Shown: positions 39,896 through 49,406 of the stretch, piece by piece
How the letters are laid out: each line of letters begins with the position of its first letter
Position numbering within the stretch: the stretch's first letter is position 1
From: Clostridia bacterium
GTDB taxonomy: Bacteria > Bacillota > Clostridia > Christensenellales > Borkfalkiaceae
Assembly (NCBI GenBank): GCA_017626495.1
Contig: JAGAIP010000005.1
Coordinates: 310,001-374,000, forward strand
Length of the DNA: 64,000 bases
Reading direction: 5' to 3'
Program-made: the position numbers and the translations under genes
The notes under the pieces: model-generated
What the model was told of the DNA's origin: nothing
Seen by the model: the letters and a program-made list of their open reading frames with translations, nothing else
The model's database searches: none

Positions 39896-40130
39896 TTTTG
39901 AAAATTTTTTTCGATGCCTATCGGGAATCTTTTTCCGATGAACCGAACACGCGGACGGGAAAAAGGTGCTTTGACCGGGCATGACGAAAACGAACAGCGC
40001 GGCGAAAGGGTTCGCATGACGGAGCAACGAGCCGCCGCGAGGATTCGCGTGACGGGACAACGGGCGCGGCGTTCCGAACGGCAGGAGAAACGGGCAAAAC
40101 GATACAGCGTTCCGAATCCACGGCGCAAAA
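39896..40130. repeat. Intergenic GC-rich imperfect repeat, no gene
   Basis: Three imperfect units of about 34 bp centred on [CG][AG]TGACG near 39981, 40016 and 40049, each followed by A/C-rich then GCGCGGCG- or GCCGCCGCG-type bases. Open frames on both strands are low-complexity Arg-rich and lack ribosome binding sites, so no gene is called. Confidence 0.5.
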
Positions 40131-40158
40131 TAAAAAAGGCATGGAATTCCATGCCTTT
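40131..40158 (-). terminator. Terminator of rplU-rpmA
   Basis: GGCATGGAATTCCATGCC palindrome (40138-40155) followed on the minus strand by TTTTTTATTTT, 10 nt past the rpmA stop. Confidence 0.85.
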
Positions 40159-40167
40159 CAGTCTGAA

Positions 40168-40443
40168 TTATTCAGCAGCGTATACGCTGACCTGCTTCTT
40201 ATCTTTGCCCTTTCTCTCAAATCTTACAACGCCGTCGATCAAAGCGAAAAGCGTATCGTCTCCGCCTTTGCCTACGTTGTTACCGGGATAAAATTTCGTT
40301 CCTCTCTGTCTGACAAGAATGTTGCCTGCGAGAACTTTCTGTCCGTCTGCACGCTTTGCGCCAAGTCTCTTGGCTTCGCTGTCACGACCGTTGTGGGAAG
40401 AACCGGTACCTTTCTTATGAGCAAATAAATTGATAAACAACAT
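40168..40443 (-). CDS. rpmA: 50S ribosomal protein L27 with short N-terminal extension
   Basis: A 91-residue L27: [21 protein letters not shown] and [21 protein letters not shown] are the family blocks. Before the mature AHKKG start is an extension MLFINLF, a shortened version of the Firmicutes extension (usually MLLKLDLQFF) that the Prp protease removes so that L27 can reach the peptidyl transferase centre. The prp gene, usually between rplU and rpmA, is absent here: the gap is only 23 nt. Confidence 0.95.
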   Translation of the reverse strand: MLFINLFAHKKGTGSSHNGRDSEAKRLGAKRADGQKVLAGNILVRQRGTKFYPGNNVGKGGDDTLFALIDGVVRFERKGKDKKQVSVYAAE

Positions 40444-40466
40444 ATTTTTTACTCCTTTTCGTTAGA

Positions 40467-40766
40467 TTACAGCTCGATCTTTTCGATCTTGACTGCGGTG
40501 AAGGGCTGTCTGTGGCCCTGCTTTCTACGTTCGTTCTTCTTAGACTTGTACTTGTAGACGATGATCTTCTTCGCTTTGTCCTGCGCCGCTACGGTTGCGG
40601 TTACTTTCGCAACGTTTGCGCCGACTTTCACGCCCTCGTCTCCGGATACCAAAATCGCTGCAAATTCGACGGTTGCGCCGACTTCTGCGTTCAATTTTTC
40701 AAGTCTTACGGTGTCGCCTTCAACTACTTTGTACTGCTTGCTGCCGTTCTCGATGATTGCGTACAT
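40467..40766 (-). CDS. rplU: 50S ribosomal protein L21
   Basis: A 99-residue L21: [20 protein letters not shown] opening and the [20 protein letters not shown] signature near the C-terminus. It heads rplU-rpmA, with GAGGAGG-type ribosome binding bases upstream. Confidence 0.97.
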   Translation of the reverse strand: MYAIIENGSKQYKVVEGDTVRLEKLNAEVGATVEFAAILVSGDEGVKVGANVAKVTATVAAQDKAKKIIVYKYKSKKNERRKQGHRQPFTAVKIEKIEL

Positions 40767-40857
40767 GGAAATTCTTTACCTCCTCTATCCAGTCTCGCCG
40801 AATGCTTAGGCGGTGGATACCACGCTTATAAAGCCCGTTTCGTGCGGCTCATGGCTT
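40767..40857 (-). promoter_or_regulatory. Possible L21 leader RNA
   Basis: About 90 nt between promoter and rplU, with an AGCCGCACG-AAACGGGCT-type stem and a GGTATCCACCGCC segment. Position and size fit the L21 leader family of Firmicutes; the structural match is by eye. Confidence 0.4.
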
Positions 40858-40886
40858 ACTTTATCATAATTAAAGGGTAAAGTCAA
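40858..40886 (-). promoter_or_regulatory. Promoter of rplU-rpmA
   Basis: Minus-strand TTGACT (40881-40886), 17-bp spacer, TAAAGT (40858-40863). Confidence 0.65.
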
Positions 40887-40941
40887 GCGATTTTGCATAG
40901 GATTCGCCAGAAAAAACATACTACCCTTAAAGGAGTTTTTT

Positions 40942-41388
40942 ATGTCAGTAGAAACACAGAAATCCAACGAAGAAATGCTCGCAGAAGTGTATCGGAATTG
41001 CAGAAACGCGCTCGATTCCATCTCGGATATTCTCCCCGAAACGGAAGATTCCGCCGTCAGAAACGAAATTTTACGCCAGCACGAAACGTATGAAACCATC
41101 TCTTCCAAAGCCTGCGCCATCGCAAAGGAGCAGAACGTCGAGCTCAAAGACCCCAACCCCATGAAAAAGGCGATGATGTGGTCCGCCATCAAGATGAACA
41201 CCTTTGCCGACAACTCCCCGACGCACATCGCGGAGATGATGCTCTCGGGCACGGTTACGGGAATCAAATGTCTCCGCTCGTCCTATTCCGAGAGCAAAGC
41301 GGGACTTACCGAGGACGTGGACAATCTCGTGATGGAACTGCTTGCGGCGGAAGAGTCGTTCGAAACCGCATACAAGCATTTATTATAA
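40942..41388 (+). CDS. Helical hypothetical protein
   Basis: A 148-residue, all-helical soluble protein, probably a four-helix bundle. It is rich in Glu, Ser and Met with a single HE-type pair (RQHETYE) and no complete metal motif. It resembles small ferritin-like or DUF2383-type bundles only in general shape. AAAGGAG lies about 7 nt before the ATG. A weak promoter (TTGCAT at 40893, CATACT at 40917) precedes it; it ends at the shared terminator 41406-41434. Confidence 0.75.
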   Translation: MSVETQKSNEEMLAEVYRNCRNALDSISDILPETEDSAVRNEILRQHETYETISSKACAIAKEQNVELKDPNPMKKAMMWSAIKMNTFADNSPTHIAEMMLSGTVTGIKCLRSSYSESKAGLTEDVDNLVMELLAAEESFETAYKHLL

Positions 41389-41405
41389 AGAAAGAACTCT
41401 GATTT

Positions 41406-41440
41406 GCGCCCGAAAGCAAAACGCTTTCGGGCGCAACGTT
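41406..41440. terminator. Terminator between the helical hypothetical and trpA
   Basis: GCGCCCGAAAGC-AAAAC-GCTTTCGGGCGC (41406-41434), then AACGTTTTTT on the plus strand. It probably also ends the trp operon, whose last stop is at 41443. Confidence 0.8.
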
Positions 41441-41442
41441 TT

Positions 41443-42213
41443 TTACGTTATCGCGTCAACCATACGCTTTACATAGTCCGAGACGACGGGAACGGAATCA
41501 CGTCCGCACCGCCCGATTTCGCGCACGATCGCACTGCCGACGATTACGCCGTCCGCGATTTTCGCCATCTGTTCCGCCTGCTCGGGGGTGGAAATTCCGA
41601 ATCCGACGGCGCATGGAATATCGGGATTCGCCTTTTTCACGAGGGAAACCATCCTCTCGACGTCCGTCGTGATCTCCTTTCTGACGCCCGTTACGCCGAG
41701 CGAGGAAACGCAATAGACGAATCCTTCCGCATTCTTTGCGATCTTTTCGATCCTGTGCTCGGACGTGGGTGCGACGAGGGGAATGAAGTCGATCCCATAC
41801 TTTCGGCAGACGGGCGCAAATTCCTCTTTTTCTTCGAAGGGGACGTCGGGAAGGATCATGCCGTCCATGCCGACCTCCGCCATTCTTCTGCAAAAGCGTT
41901 CGATGCCGTAGGAAAAGACGACGTTTGCATACGTCATGAATACGAGGGGAACTTTGACGGTTTCTCTCAGCTCTTTCACGAGCGCGAACACGTCGTCGGT
42001 GGTGATGCCGTTTGAAAGCGCGCGTAAGTTCGCGCCCTGAATGGCGACGCCCTCGGCGGTCGGGTCGGAGAAGGGAATACCCAACTCGATGAGGCTTGCC
42101 CCCGCCCGTTCCATGGCAAGGACGATTTGTTTCGTGGTTTCAAGGTCGGGATCTCCGCACGTTACGAACGGAATGAACGCCTTTTTCTCAAATGCCTGTC
42201 TGATATTACTCAT
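41443..42213 (-). CDS. trpA: Tryptophan synthase alpha subunit
   Basis: A 256-residue TIM barrel that cleaves indole-3-glycerol phosphate to indole. [14 protein letters not shown] and the catalytic Glu in [15 protein letters not shown] (near 48-62) are clear, as are the phosphate-site segments [13 protein letters not shown] and [12 protein letters not shown] start at ATG 42213, which overlaps trpB by 8 bp. Last gene of the trp operon. Confidence 0.96.
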   Translation of the reverse strand: MSNIRQAFEKKAFIPFVTCGDPDLETTKQIVLAMERAGASLIELGIPFSDPTAEGVAIQGANLRALSNGITTDDVFALVKELRETVKVPLVFMTYANVVFSYGIERFCRRMAEVGMDGMILPDVPFEEKEEFAPVCRKYGIDFIPLVAPTSEHRIEKIAKNAEGFVYCVSSLGVTGVRKEITTDVERMVSLVKKANPDIPCAVGFGISTPEQAEQMAKIADGVIVGSAIVREIGRCGRDSVPVVSDYVKRMVDAIT

Positions 42214-43396
42214 AGATGTTCTCTCCTCTGTACCGCGCGATCGCCGCACAGTCCTTATCCCCTCTGCCCGAAACCGTAACGACGATGATCTGATCTTTTT
42301 TCATGGTCGGAGCGAGTTTTTTCGCGTAGGCGACGGCGTGCGCGCTCTCGATGGCGGGAATGATCCCCTCCGTTTTGGCGAGATACTCGAACGCTTCGAC
42401 CGCCTCGTCGTCCGTGACGGGAACGTACTGCGCCCTGCCGATATCGTGCAGATGGGCGTGTTCGGGACCGACGCCGGGATAATCGAGCCCTGCGGAAATG
42501 GAATATACGGGCGCGATCTGCCCGAACTCGTCCTGACAAAAGTACGATTTCATGCCGTGGAAGATTCCGAGTTTTCCCGTATTGACGGTAGCCGCCGTCT
42601 CGAAGGTGTCGATTCCTCTGCCTGCCGCCTCGCAGCCGATGAGGCGCACGGACGGTTCGCCGATGAAGTGATAGAACGAACCGATGGCGTTGCTTCCGCC
42701 GCCCACGCAGGCGATCACCGCGTCGGGAAGTCTTCCTTCCTTTTCATACAGTTGCGTTTTGATCTCCTCGGAAATGACGGATTGAAAATCGCGGACGATG
42801 GTCGGGAAGGGGTGAGGCCCCATGACGGAACCGAGACAGTAATGCGTATCCGCAATTCTGTTCGTCCATTCGCGCATCGCCTCGGAAACTGCGTCTTTGA
42901 GCGTTGCCGTACCCGTCGTGACGGGAACGACGGACGCGCCGAGAAGTTTCATTCTGTATACGTTGAGCGCCTGGCGCTTGGTGTCCTCTTCCCCCATGTA
43001 GACGACGCATTCCATATTCATAAGCGCCGCCGCCGTCGCGGTCGCGACGCCGTGCTGTCCTGCGCCCGTCTCCGCGATGAGTCTCGTTTTTCCCATCTTT
43101 TTGGCAAGGAGCGCCTGTCCGAGCACGTTGTTGATCTTATGCGCTCCCGTATGGTTGAGATCCTCTCTCTTCAAATAAATCTTAGCGCCGCCGAGCTCTT
43201 CCGTCATCTTTTTGGCATAGTAGAGACGGCTCGGTCTGCCTGCGTACTCGTTGAAGAGCGCGGAAAGCTCCCTCTTGAATTCGGGATCGTTTTTATAGTG
43301 CTCGTAAGCCTCTTCCAGCTCGATGACCGCATTCATGAGCGTTTCGGGAATATACTGTCCGCCGTGAATACCGAATCTTCCTTTTTGTTCCATCAT
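42206..43396 (-). CDS. trpB: Tryptophan synthase beta subunit
   Basis: A 396-residue PLP enzyme that joins indole and serine. The PLP lysine is in [15 protein letters not shown] (near 83-97), the phosphate loop is [12 protein letters not shown], and [13 protein letters not shown] is the family signature. Overlaps trpF by 4 bp. Confidence 0.97.
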   Translation of the reverse strand: MMEQKGRFGIHGGQYIPETLMNAVIELEEAYEHYKNDPEFKRELSALFNEYAGRPSRLYYAKKMTEELGGAKIYLKREDLNHTGAHKINNVLGQALLAKKMGKTRLIAETGAGQHGVATATAAALMNMECVVYMGEEDTKRQALNVYRMKLLGASVVPVTTGTATLKDAVSEAMREWTNRIADTHYCLGSVMGPHPFPTIVRDFQSVISEEIKTQLYEKEGRLPDAVIACVGGGSNAIGSFYHFIGEPSVRLIGCEAAGRGIDTFETAATVNTGKLGIFHGMKSYFCQDEFGQIAPVYSISAGLDYPGVGPEHAHLHDIGRAQYVPVTDDEAVEAFEYLAKTEGIIPAIESAHAVAYAKKLAPTMKKDQIIVVTVSGRGDKDCAAIARYRGENIYE

Positions 43397-43956
43397 AATC
43401 TCCTTGCGCTTTCGATAAAGCGTCTGATTTTCTCGTCGTCTTTTTTGCCGTCCGTCTCAACGCCCGAACTCACGTCGAGCGCAAAGGGGCGAACGGGCAA
43501 TCCTTTCAAATTTTCCTCGTTCAGTCCGCCTGCGAGAAAGAAATCCCTCTTGACGTCGAGGAGCGACCAGTCGAATTGCTTTCCCGTACCGCCGAGACCG
43601 TGATCAAGCAGGATATAGTCCGCTTCGGACCGTTCCGCACGCGCTATATCCTCTCTCGTCTTGACGGAGTAGGCGCGAATGATTTTTCTGCCCTTCGGGG
43701 TTTCGTCCTCTCGATATCCGTGCAGTTGCCAAAAGTCGAACGCCGCGTACGTTTCGATCTCCCCCACGGGGTTATCCAAAAACACGCCCACCGTTCGAAT
43801 GGCGGGATCGAGCGAACGCATGAGCTCGACCGCCCTTTCGTAGGAAACAAAGCGTTTGCTCCGCTTTGAGAGGACGAATCCGGCAAAATCGGGTTTGTAT
43901 CTATTGAGAGACTGAATATCCTCGATTGTTTTGATTCCGCAAATTTTAACCTTCAC
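43393..43956 (-). CDS. trpF: Phosphoribosylanthranilate isomerase
   Basis: A 187-residue TIM barrel. [14 protein letters not shown] opening with the catalytic Cys, [14 protein letters not shown], the [13 protein letters not shown] phosphate loop and [15 protein letters not shown] are diagnostic. Slightly short for the family. Overlaps trpC by 11 bp. Confidence 0.95.
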   Translation of the reverse strand: MKVKICGIKTIEDIQSLNRYKPDFAGFVLSKRSKRFVSYERAVELMRSLDPAIRTVGVFLDNPVGEIETYAAFDFWQLHGYREDETPKGRKIIRAYSVKTREDIARAERSEADYILLDHGLGGTGKQFDWSLLDVKRDFFLAGGLNEENLKGLPVRPFALDVSSGVETDGKKDDEKIRRFIESARRL

Positions 43957-44719
43957 GCAAATACTCCAAAGCCTTCTTTTTATCGGGCGAACGCATGAGC
44001 GTTTCTCCGACGAGCACAGCGTTCACGCCCATTCGTTCGAGATTTGCCACGTCTTGCCTCGTCTTAATACCGCTTTCCGCGACGAATTTGACGGACGGAT
44101 CGACCAGAGCGCGAAGTCTGCCCGCGTTGGAAAGATCGACGGAAAAATCCTTCAAGTTCCGATTGTTCACGCCGATGAGCGTCGCGCCCGCCCGTTGCGC
44201 GACTTCCAACTCGTGTTCGTCGTGCGCTTCCACGAGCGCGGACATGCCGAGCCCCTCTGCGATCTCTCGGTAGGCTTTCAGCTTATGCGCGTCGAGGAGA
44301 GATACGATGAGAAGAACCGCCTTCGCGCCGAGCGTCTTTGCCTCGTAGAGCATGTATTCGTCCACGGTAAAATCTTTTCTGAGACAGGGTATGCTTACGG
44401 TTTCGGAAATTTCTTTCAAATATTCGTCCTTGCCCAAAAACCACTTAGGTTCGGTGAGCACGGAGATCGCAAACGCGCCCGCTCGCTCATACTCCCTTGC
44501 AATATCGAGGTAGGGAAACGTGGGGGCGATGACCCCTTTCGACGGAGACGCCTTTTTACACTCGCAGATGAAAGACATCGTTTCCCTCATATCCTCGAAG
44601 GTGCGTTCTCCTTTGGGAAGGGAGAGCGCCGCTTTCTTACAGTCCGCAAGGGGAAACGCTTTCTTTTTGAGCGCGACTCGTTCCCTCGTCGCCTCCGCGA
44701 TGGTATCTAAAATCGTCAT
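43946..44719 (-). CDS. trpC: Indole-3-glycerol phosphate synthase
   Basis: A 257-residue TIM barrel. [15 protein letters not shown] (catalytic Lys), [26 protein letters not shown] and [15 protein letters not shown] (near 175-190) match the family. Overlaps trpD by 4 bp. Confidence 0.96.
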   Translation of the reverse strand: MTILDTIAEATRERVALKKKAFPLADCKKAALSLPKGERTFEDMRETMSFICECKKASPSKGVIAPTFPYLDIAREYERAGAFAISVLTEPKWFLGKDEYLKEISETVSIPCLRKDFTVDEYMLYEAKTLGAKAVLLIVSLLDAHKLKAYREIAEGLGMSALVEAHDEHELEVAQRAGATLIGVNNRNLKDFSVDLSNAGRLRALVDPSVKFVAESGIKTRQDVANLERMGVNAVLVGETLMRSPDKKKALEYLREG

Positions 44720-45732
44720 GCGCTTTCCCTGACAAACGCCTGCAAGGTTTCATAGCCTTTCCCCGAGTCGATGAGCGACTGCGCAAGGGAGATTCCTTCG
44801 GGGAAGGAGTTGACTTTGCCTGCGATTTTGAGTCCTGCGGCGACGTTCAAAAGAACGACGTCGCGTTTTGCGCTCGTCTCTTTGCCGAGGAGAATGTTTC
44901 TCGTGATTTCCGCGTTCTCTTCGGGCGTACCGCCTTTGAGCTCGTCCATGGAGCAACGTTTCATGCCGAAGAGCTCGGGTTTGATCTCGTAGAGGAAGTA
45001 GTCTCCGTCCTTAAATTCGCAGACGGTGGTCGGCGCGCAGAGAGAAATTTCATCGAGCTTATTCTGACCGTACACGACCATGCCGCTCTTGACGCCGAGG
45101 GAAGAAAGCACCCTCGCGAGCGGTTCGACGAGCGCTTCGTCATACACGCCCAACAACTGCATATTCGGTCTGGCAGGGTTGGTGAGCGGTCCGAGGATAT
45201 TGAATACGGTGCGGATTCCGAGTTCTCTGCGGATAGAGCCGACGTACTTCATGGAAGTGTGGTATTTCTGCGCAAAAAAGAAACAGATACCCGTTTTATC
45301 CAGAAGTTCTACGCATTTTTCGGGGGAAAGGTCGAGGTTGACGCCGAGCGCTTCCAGACAGTCGGCGGCTCCGCTCTTCGAGGACGCGGCGCGGTTGCCG
45401 TGCTTTGCGACCTTGACGCCTGCCGACGCGAGCAAAATGGCGGACGTGGTGGAAATATTGAACGAGCAAGCATTGTCTCCGCCCGTTCCGACGATTTCGA
45501 GAAGGTCTCCCTCATAGTTTACCCTCGTCGCATGGTCGCGCATCGCCGCGGCGCAACCGGAGATCTCTTCGATGGTCTCCGCGCGCGTGCTCTTCGTCGA
45601 GAGCGCGGCGAGAAACGCCGCATTCTGCGTCTGCGTGGTCTGTCCCGACATGATTTCGTTCATGACGGTGTAAGCCTCTTCATAAGTCAGGTCTTGTTTA
45701 TCTACGATTTTTTTGATTGCTTCACTGATCAT
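44716..45732 (-). CDS. trpD: Anthranilate phosphoribosyltransferase
   Basis: A 338-residue enzyme transferring phosphoribose to anthranilate. The PRPP-binding [15 protein letters not shown] (near 80-94), [21 protein letters not shown] and GPLTNPARP are standard. Overlaps trpG by 4 bp. Confidence 0.96.
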   Translation of the reverse strand: MISEAIKKIVDKQDLTYEEAYTVMNEIMSGQTTQTQNAAFLAALSTKSTRAETIEEISGCAAAMRDHATRVNYEGDLLEIVGTGGDNACSFNISTTSAILLASAGVKVAKHGNRAASSKSGAADCLEALGVNLDLSPEKCVELLDKTGICFFFAQKYHTSMKYVGSIRRELGIRTVFNILGPLTNPARPNMQLLGVYDEALVEPLARVLSSLGVKSGMVVYGQNKLDEISLCAPTTVCEFKDGDYFLYEIKPELFGMKRCSMDELKGGTPEENAEITRNILLGKETSAKRDVVLLNVAAGLKIAGKVNSFPEGISLAQSLIDSGKGYETLQAFVRESA

Positions 45733-46292
45733 TTTGAAACTCCTTTGAAAAATGCGCTGACGATCCTCGCTCCGTCGGGAGTAAGAATGGATTCGGGATG
45801 AAATTGAAATCCGTATACGGGGTAACGTTTATGGCGCAGAGTCATCACTTCGCCGTCCTCGGATCTTGCGAGAACGCGCAGACAGTCGGGCACGACCTTT
45901 GCGGACAGGGAGTGGTATCTCGCTACGGGGAAAGAAGTCAATCCGTCGAACACCTCGTCTTTCACCGCCGAGACGATCGACTGCTTGCCGTGCATGATCT
46001 TGCCTGCATAGGAGACAATTCCGCCGTAGGCGACGCAGATTGCCTGATGTCCGAGGCAGACCCCCAAGATGGGAACGGTTGCGCCGAGCTTTTGCACGAC
46101 TTCCACGCACACGCCTGCATCCTCGGGTTTTCCGGGTCCGGGAGAAAGGACGATTGCGTCGGGGGAAAGCCTCTTAATTTCCTCTACCGTCAGTTCGTCG
46201 TTGCGGACAACCAGAATATCCCGGCGAATCGAACCGATGAGCTGATATAAATTATAGGAAAAACTGTCGTAGTTGTCGATGAGAAGGATCAT
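45729..46292 (-). CDS. trpG: Anthranilate synthase component II (glutamine amidotransferase)
   Basis: A 187-residue class I glutaminase. [12 protein letters not shown] opening, oxyanion loop [12 protein letters not shown], nucleophile Cys in [11 protein letters not shown] (near 79) and His-Glu in [11 protein letters not shown] (near 168-170) are all present. Overlaps trpE by 4 bp. In some bacteria the same subunit also serves folate synthesis (pabA); the context here says trp. Confidence 0.96.
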   Translation of the reverse strand: MILLIDNYDSFSYNLYQLIGSIRRDILVVRNDELTVEEIKRLSPDAIVLSPGPGKPEDAGVCVEVVQKLGATVPILGVCLGHQAICVAYGGIVSYAGKIMHGKQSIVSAVKDEVFDGLTSFPVARYHSLSAKVVPDCLRVLARSEDGEVMTLRHKRYPVYGFQFHPESILTPDGARIVSAFFKGVSK

Positions 46293-47743
46293 AGTTCTTC
46301 CGCCTCCTTCAATGACTTGACGACTGCCGCCGCCTTATTGATACATTCTTCGTATTCCTTTTCGGGAACGGAATCGTACACGATGCCCGCTCCGCTTCGG
46401 ACGAATACTTTTCCGTTCTTCCGATATGCGAGGCGGATCGCAATGCAGGTATCTAAATTTCCCGAGAAATCGAGATAACCGACCGCGCCGCCGTATACGC
46501 CGCGCTTGTTGTTTTCAAGTTCGTTGATGATCTGACACGCTCTGATTTTGGGTGCGCCCGAGAGCGTGCCGGCAGGGAGAATGGAGTTGACGGCGTCGAG
46601 ACTGTCTTTATCTTCCCTGATCTCTCCGCGGACGGTAGAGCCGATGTGCATGACGTGGGAGTAGCGAAGGATCTTGTGGTATTCTTCCACTTTGACCGTT
46701 CCGAATTTGGAAATCTTTCCGATATCGTTTCTGCCGAGATCAACGAGCATATCGTGTTCCGCAAGCTCTTTTTCATCGGCAAGGAGCTCTTCTTCGAGCG
46801 CTTTGTCCTCTTCTTCCGTTTTTCCGCGCCGCCTCGTTCCCGCGAGGGGGAAGGTATGCAAAACGCCGTTTTCGAGTTTGACGAGCGTTTCGGGAGAAGA
46901 GCCTGCAAGCTCGACGTCCGTACCCGAAAAATAGAAGAGATAGGGAGAGGGATTGACCGTTCTCAAAATGCGGTAGGTGTCGAGGAGCGTTCCCTCGAAT
47001 TTTGCCTCTAATCGGTTGGACAGGACAATCTGGAAAATATCTCCCTCAACGATATGGTTCTTTGCTTTTTCGACCATTCTGCAATAGGTTTCCTTATCGA
47101 AGAGGGGCGTTACATCGGAGAGAAGTCTCCCCTTTTCATCGACGGCAGGCGTGCCGCAGAGGAGCGTTCTCTTCATCTCCTGCAAGGTTTCCACCGCTGA
47201 GCGGTACCCCTCTTCCCCGTCGCGCAAAAAGAAAGTTGCGATGAGGTAAAGTTTTTGCCTGTCGTTATCGAAGGCGATCACGCGGTCGAAGAGCATCAGA
47301 TCCACGTCCTGAAAGCCTTCTACGTCCGTCGCGTCGAGGTTGAGCGTCGGCTCCGCATATTTCAAATAATCGTAGGAAAAGTACCCGACGAGTCCGCCCG
47401 TAAAGGGGGGAAATCCCTCGATGACGGGGGAACGGTAGGCGGAGAGCAACGAGCGTATCTCGCGGTTGGGATCGTCGGTGAAAAAGGTTTTGTCTCCGAT
47501 CGTCATTTTGCCGTTTCTGCACGAGAGGGAGAGTTTGGGTTGATATCCCAAAAAGGTATATCTTCCCCATTTTTGTTGCTCTGTAACCGATTCGAGCATA
47601 AAGACGTGCCTCGAATTGTTTTTCAGAATGCGAAGCGCTTCGATGGGCGTTTTTTGATCGGACAAAAGTTCCATACAGACGGGAACCGTCTTGTATTCGT
47701 TTGCATAAGCCATACATTCGGAAAAAGAAGGCGTCACTCGCAT
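46289..47743 (-). CDS. trpE: Anthranilate synthase component I
   Basis: A 484-residue chorismate-using enzyme. The N-terminal domain has the Trp feedback segment region LLESVTEQQ-like (MLESVTEQQKWGRYTFLG). The catalytic domain has IFQIVLSNRLEAKF, YLFYFSGTDVELAGSSPETLVK, PLAGTRRRGKT, DLGRNDIGK and the end RSGAGIVYDSVPEKEYEEC. I start at ATG 47743, after the T-box terminator; an earlier in-frame start lies within the T-box. First gene of trpEGDCFBA. Confidence 0.97.
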   Translation of the reverse strand: MRVTPSFSECMAYANEYKTVPVCMELLSDQKTPIEALRILKNNSRHVFMLESVTEQQKWGRYTFLGYQPKLSLSCRNGKMTIGDKTFFTDDPNREIRSLLSAYRSPVIEGFPPFTGGLVGYFSYDYLKYAEPTLNLDATDVEGFQDVDLMLFDRVIAFDNDRQKLYLIATFFLRDGEEGYRSAVETLQEMKRTLLCGTPAVDEKGRLLSDVTPLFDKETYCRMVEKAKNHIVEGDIFQIVLSNRLEAKFEGTLLDTYRILRTVNPSPYLFYFSGTDVELAGSSPETLVKLENGVLHTFPLAGTRRRGKTEEEDKALEEELLADEKELAEHDMLVDLGRNDIGKISKFGTVKVEEYHKILRYSHVMHIGSTVRGEIREDKDSLDAVNSILPAGTLSGAPKIRACQIINELENNKRGVYGGAVGYLDFSGNLDTCIAIRLAYRKNGKVFVRSGAGIVYDSVPEKEYEECINKAAAVVKSLKEAEEL

Positions 47744-48006
47744 AAAAAAAGTCCTCGACAAAAAAACTTTGTCAAGGACGAATTTCTCCGTGGTGCCACC
47801 TTGCTTTATGGTTTGACCCATACACTTTGCGGGATACCGACATATCCCCGACCTCTTACGCGTGTCTTACGTTGCAGAATACTCGGGTTTCCCCTTTGAC
47901 TGCACCCTCCGCGGTCCATTTGACGCACCGTTTTCCATTCCTTCTCAGCTTACGGAACTCTCTGTGGGGACTTTTACGCCGTTATCTCCGCTTCATCGGT
48001 TTATTT
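47744..48006 (-). promoter_or_regulatory. Trp T-box riboswitch of the trp operon
   Basis: Minus-strand T-box GCAAGGTGGCACCACGG at about 47789-47804. The terminator GTCCTTGAC...GTCGAGGAC followed by TTTTTT is at 47744-47779, and its 3' arm supplies the GAGGA ribosome binding bases for trpE. Upstream, GTCAAATGGACCGC offers TGG as specifier. It matches the trpS leader in type and specifier. Confidence 0.9.
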
Positions 48007-48012
48007 TTTATC

Positions 48013-48041
48013 ATTATACACTCCTATTCCATTCCTGTCAA
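48013..48041 (-). promoter_or_regulatory. Consensus promoter of the trp operon
   Basis: Minus-strand TTGACA (48036-48041), 17-bp spacer, TATAAT (48013-48018). Confidence 0.9.
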
Positions 48042-48167
48042 TATACAGAATAAATTTTTTTCTATAAAAAATTCCGTTTGAATTTATTTTTCAAATTGAT
48101 TATATCTTGCTCGGACAAAACAAGCAGCAAAGCGACAAACAATTCCACCGTTCGAGCGTTTCGTTGG

Positions 48168-48196
48168 TTGACAAACGGGAAATATTCCGATATAAT
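48168..48196 (+). promoter_or_regulatory. Consensus promoter of the cation antiporter gene
   Basis: TTGACA (48168-48173), 17-bp spacer, TATAAT (48191-48196). Confidence 0.9.
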
Positions 48197-48202
48197 AGAA
48201 TC

Positions 48203-48316
48203 CATAAGGGAGTAGTCGGCACAAGGCGTGCGGTGGAATCGACAAACCGGAAGTTCCCGGTTCCATCTTAATTGACAAGACTTATCTGCGTGTGGGATAA
48301 GTGCTTGTCTTTTTTT
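48203..48316 (+). promoter_or_regulatory. yybP-ykoY (Mn2+) riboswitch with terminator
   Basis: The P1 5' strand and core ATAAGGGAGTAG (48204-48215) match the family's GGGGAGUAG loop. The 3' end GACAAGACTTATC (48274-48286) has the conserved CAAGAC and pairs ATAAG/CTTAT to close P1. The same bases form the 5' arm of the terminator GACAAGACTTATC...GATAAGTGCTTGTC with seven T (to 48316). Metal binding would stabilise P1 and prevent termination, so the gene should be induced by Mn2+. The loop between (CGGCACAAGGCG..., GGAAGTTCCCGG) supplies the two further helices. Confidence 0.8.
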
Positions 48317-48338
48317 ATTTTCTCCCGAAGGATGTTTT

Positions 48339-49292
48339 ATGGAATACCTTCTTCTTGCAATTTGTCTCGTCAGCGGTTTCATTCTGCTCATCAAGGGAGC
48401 GGATTTCTTTGTCGACGGCGCGTCGTCCGTCGCAAAAATGCTCAGAGTACCGCCCCTCATCATCGGTATGACCATCGTCGCAATGGGAACGTCTCTCCCC
48501 GAATGCGCCGTCTCCGTAACCGCGTCCATTTCAAACAGCAACGGACTTGCCATCGGAAACGCCATCGGTTCGAATATCTTCAATCTGATGGTCGTCTGCG
48601 GTTTCTGCGTTCTGTTCGTTCCCCTCGAAATCGAAAAGGGAACGCTCCTGAAAGAATTTCCCTTCTCCGTCGTCATCGCCCTGCTCCTGCTCGTTTTCGG
48701 ACTGGTCGGAGAGAGCGTGAACAGAATCGAAGGCGTGATTCTCCTCACCCTCTTCGTGCTCTTCCTGCTCTACATGATCTTCTCCGCAAAGAAACAGGCA
48801 AAGACGATGATCGTTGCGGAGGATGAAGAAAAACCCCTGCCCGTCTGGAAAGCGATTCTCTGCATCGTATTCGGCGCCGCCGCAATCATGGTGGGGGGAG
48901 ATCTCGTCGTGGATTCCGCTACGCGCATCGCCTCCCTTCTGCATATGACGGACACCCTCATCGGGCTAACTGTCGTCGCCTGCGGTACCTCTCTTCCCGA
49001 GCTCGTCACTTCCGTCGTCGCAGCGAGAAAGAAACAACTCGACATGGCGCTCGGAAACGTCATCGGTTCGAACATCTTCAACATTCTGTTCGTGCTCGGT
49101 ATCGCCGTCACCATTTCACCGCTCGCCTTCACGACGGAAAACGCGATCGACATCGCGATTCTCTGCGGTATGAGCGCGCTCGTGTGGCTCTTCACCTTCA
49201 AAAAGAAAAAGCTCGTCCGTTGGCAGGGCGTCGTCATGCTCCTTCTCTACGTCGCATACCTCGCCTATATCATCGCGAGAGTTTACGCCTGA
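48339..49292 (+). CDS. CaCA-family cation (calcium/sodium-type) antiporter
   Basis: A 317-residue membrane protein with the internal duplication of the CaCA/YrbG family. The two alpha repeats read VAMGTSLPECAVSVTAS with GNAIGSNIFNLM, and VACGTSLPELVTSVVAA with GNVIGSNIFNIL; the two Glu (about 56 and 212) bind the cation. About ten transmembrane helices, with an acidic cytoplasmic loop (VAEDEEKPLP) between halves. Usually annotated as Ca2+/Na+ exchange; control by a Mn2+-type riboswitch suggests it exports Mn2+ here (inference). Monocistronic, ended by 49301-49331. Confidence 0.92.
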   Translation: MEYLLLAICLVSGFILLIKGADFFVDGASSVAKMLRVPPLIIGMTIVAMGTSLPECAVSVTASISNSNGLAIGNAIGSNIFNLMVVCGFCVLFVPLEIEKGTLLKEFPFSVVIALLLLVFGLVGESVNRIEGVILLTLFVLFLLYMIFSAKKQAKTMIVAEDEEKPLPVWKAILCIVFGAAAIMVGGDLVVDSATRIASLLHMTDTLIGLTVVACGTSLPELVTSVVAARKKQLDMALGNVIGSNIFNILFVLGIAVTISPLAFTTENAIDIAILCGMSALVWLFTFKKKKLVRWQGVVMLLLYVAYLAYIIARVYA

Positions 49293-49300
49293 AAAGCCGA

Positions 49301-49331
49301 AGAGCCGTTCCCGTACGGAACGGCTCTTTTT
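49301..49331 (+). terminator. Terminator of the antiporter gene
   Basis: AGAGCCGTTCC-CGTAC-GGAACGGCTCT followed by TTTTTT, 8 nt after the stop. Confidence 0.9.
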
Positions 49332-49378
49332 TATCGACCGATCTTTGCGCATGCCGTTTTCCGTCGGACGATATAAAA

Positions 49379-49401
49379 AACCCTTTCGACAAGAAAGGGT
49401 T
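49379..49401 (-). terminator. Terminator of the NifX-like/Nudix pair
   Basis: Minus-strand AACCCTTTC-TTGTC-GAAAGGGTT then TTTTTAT, 6 nt past the Nudix stop. Confidence 0.85.
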
Positions 49402-49406
49402 CTGAT

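Noticed and set aside
39914-40291. 125-codon plus-strand frame between feoA and rpmA
   Set aside because: Low-complexity Arg-rich, no ribosome binding site, and it runs antisense into rpmA.
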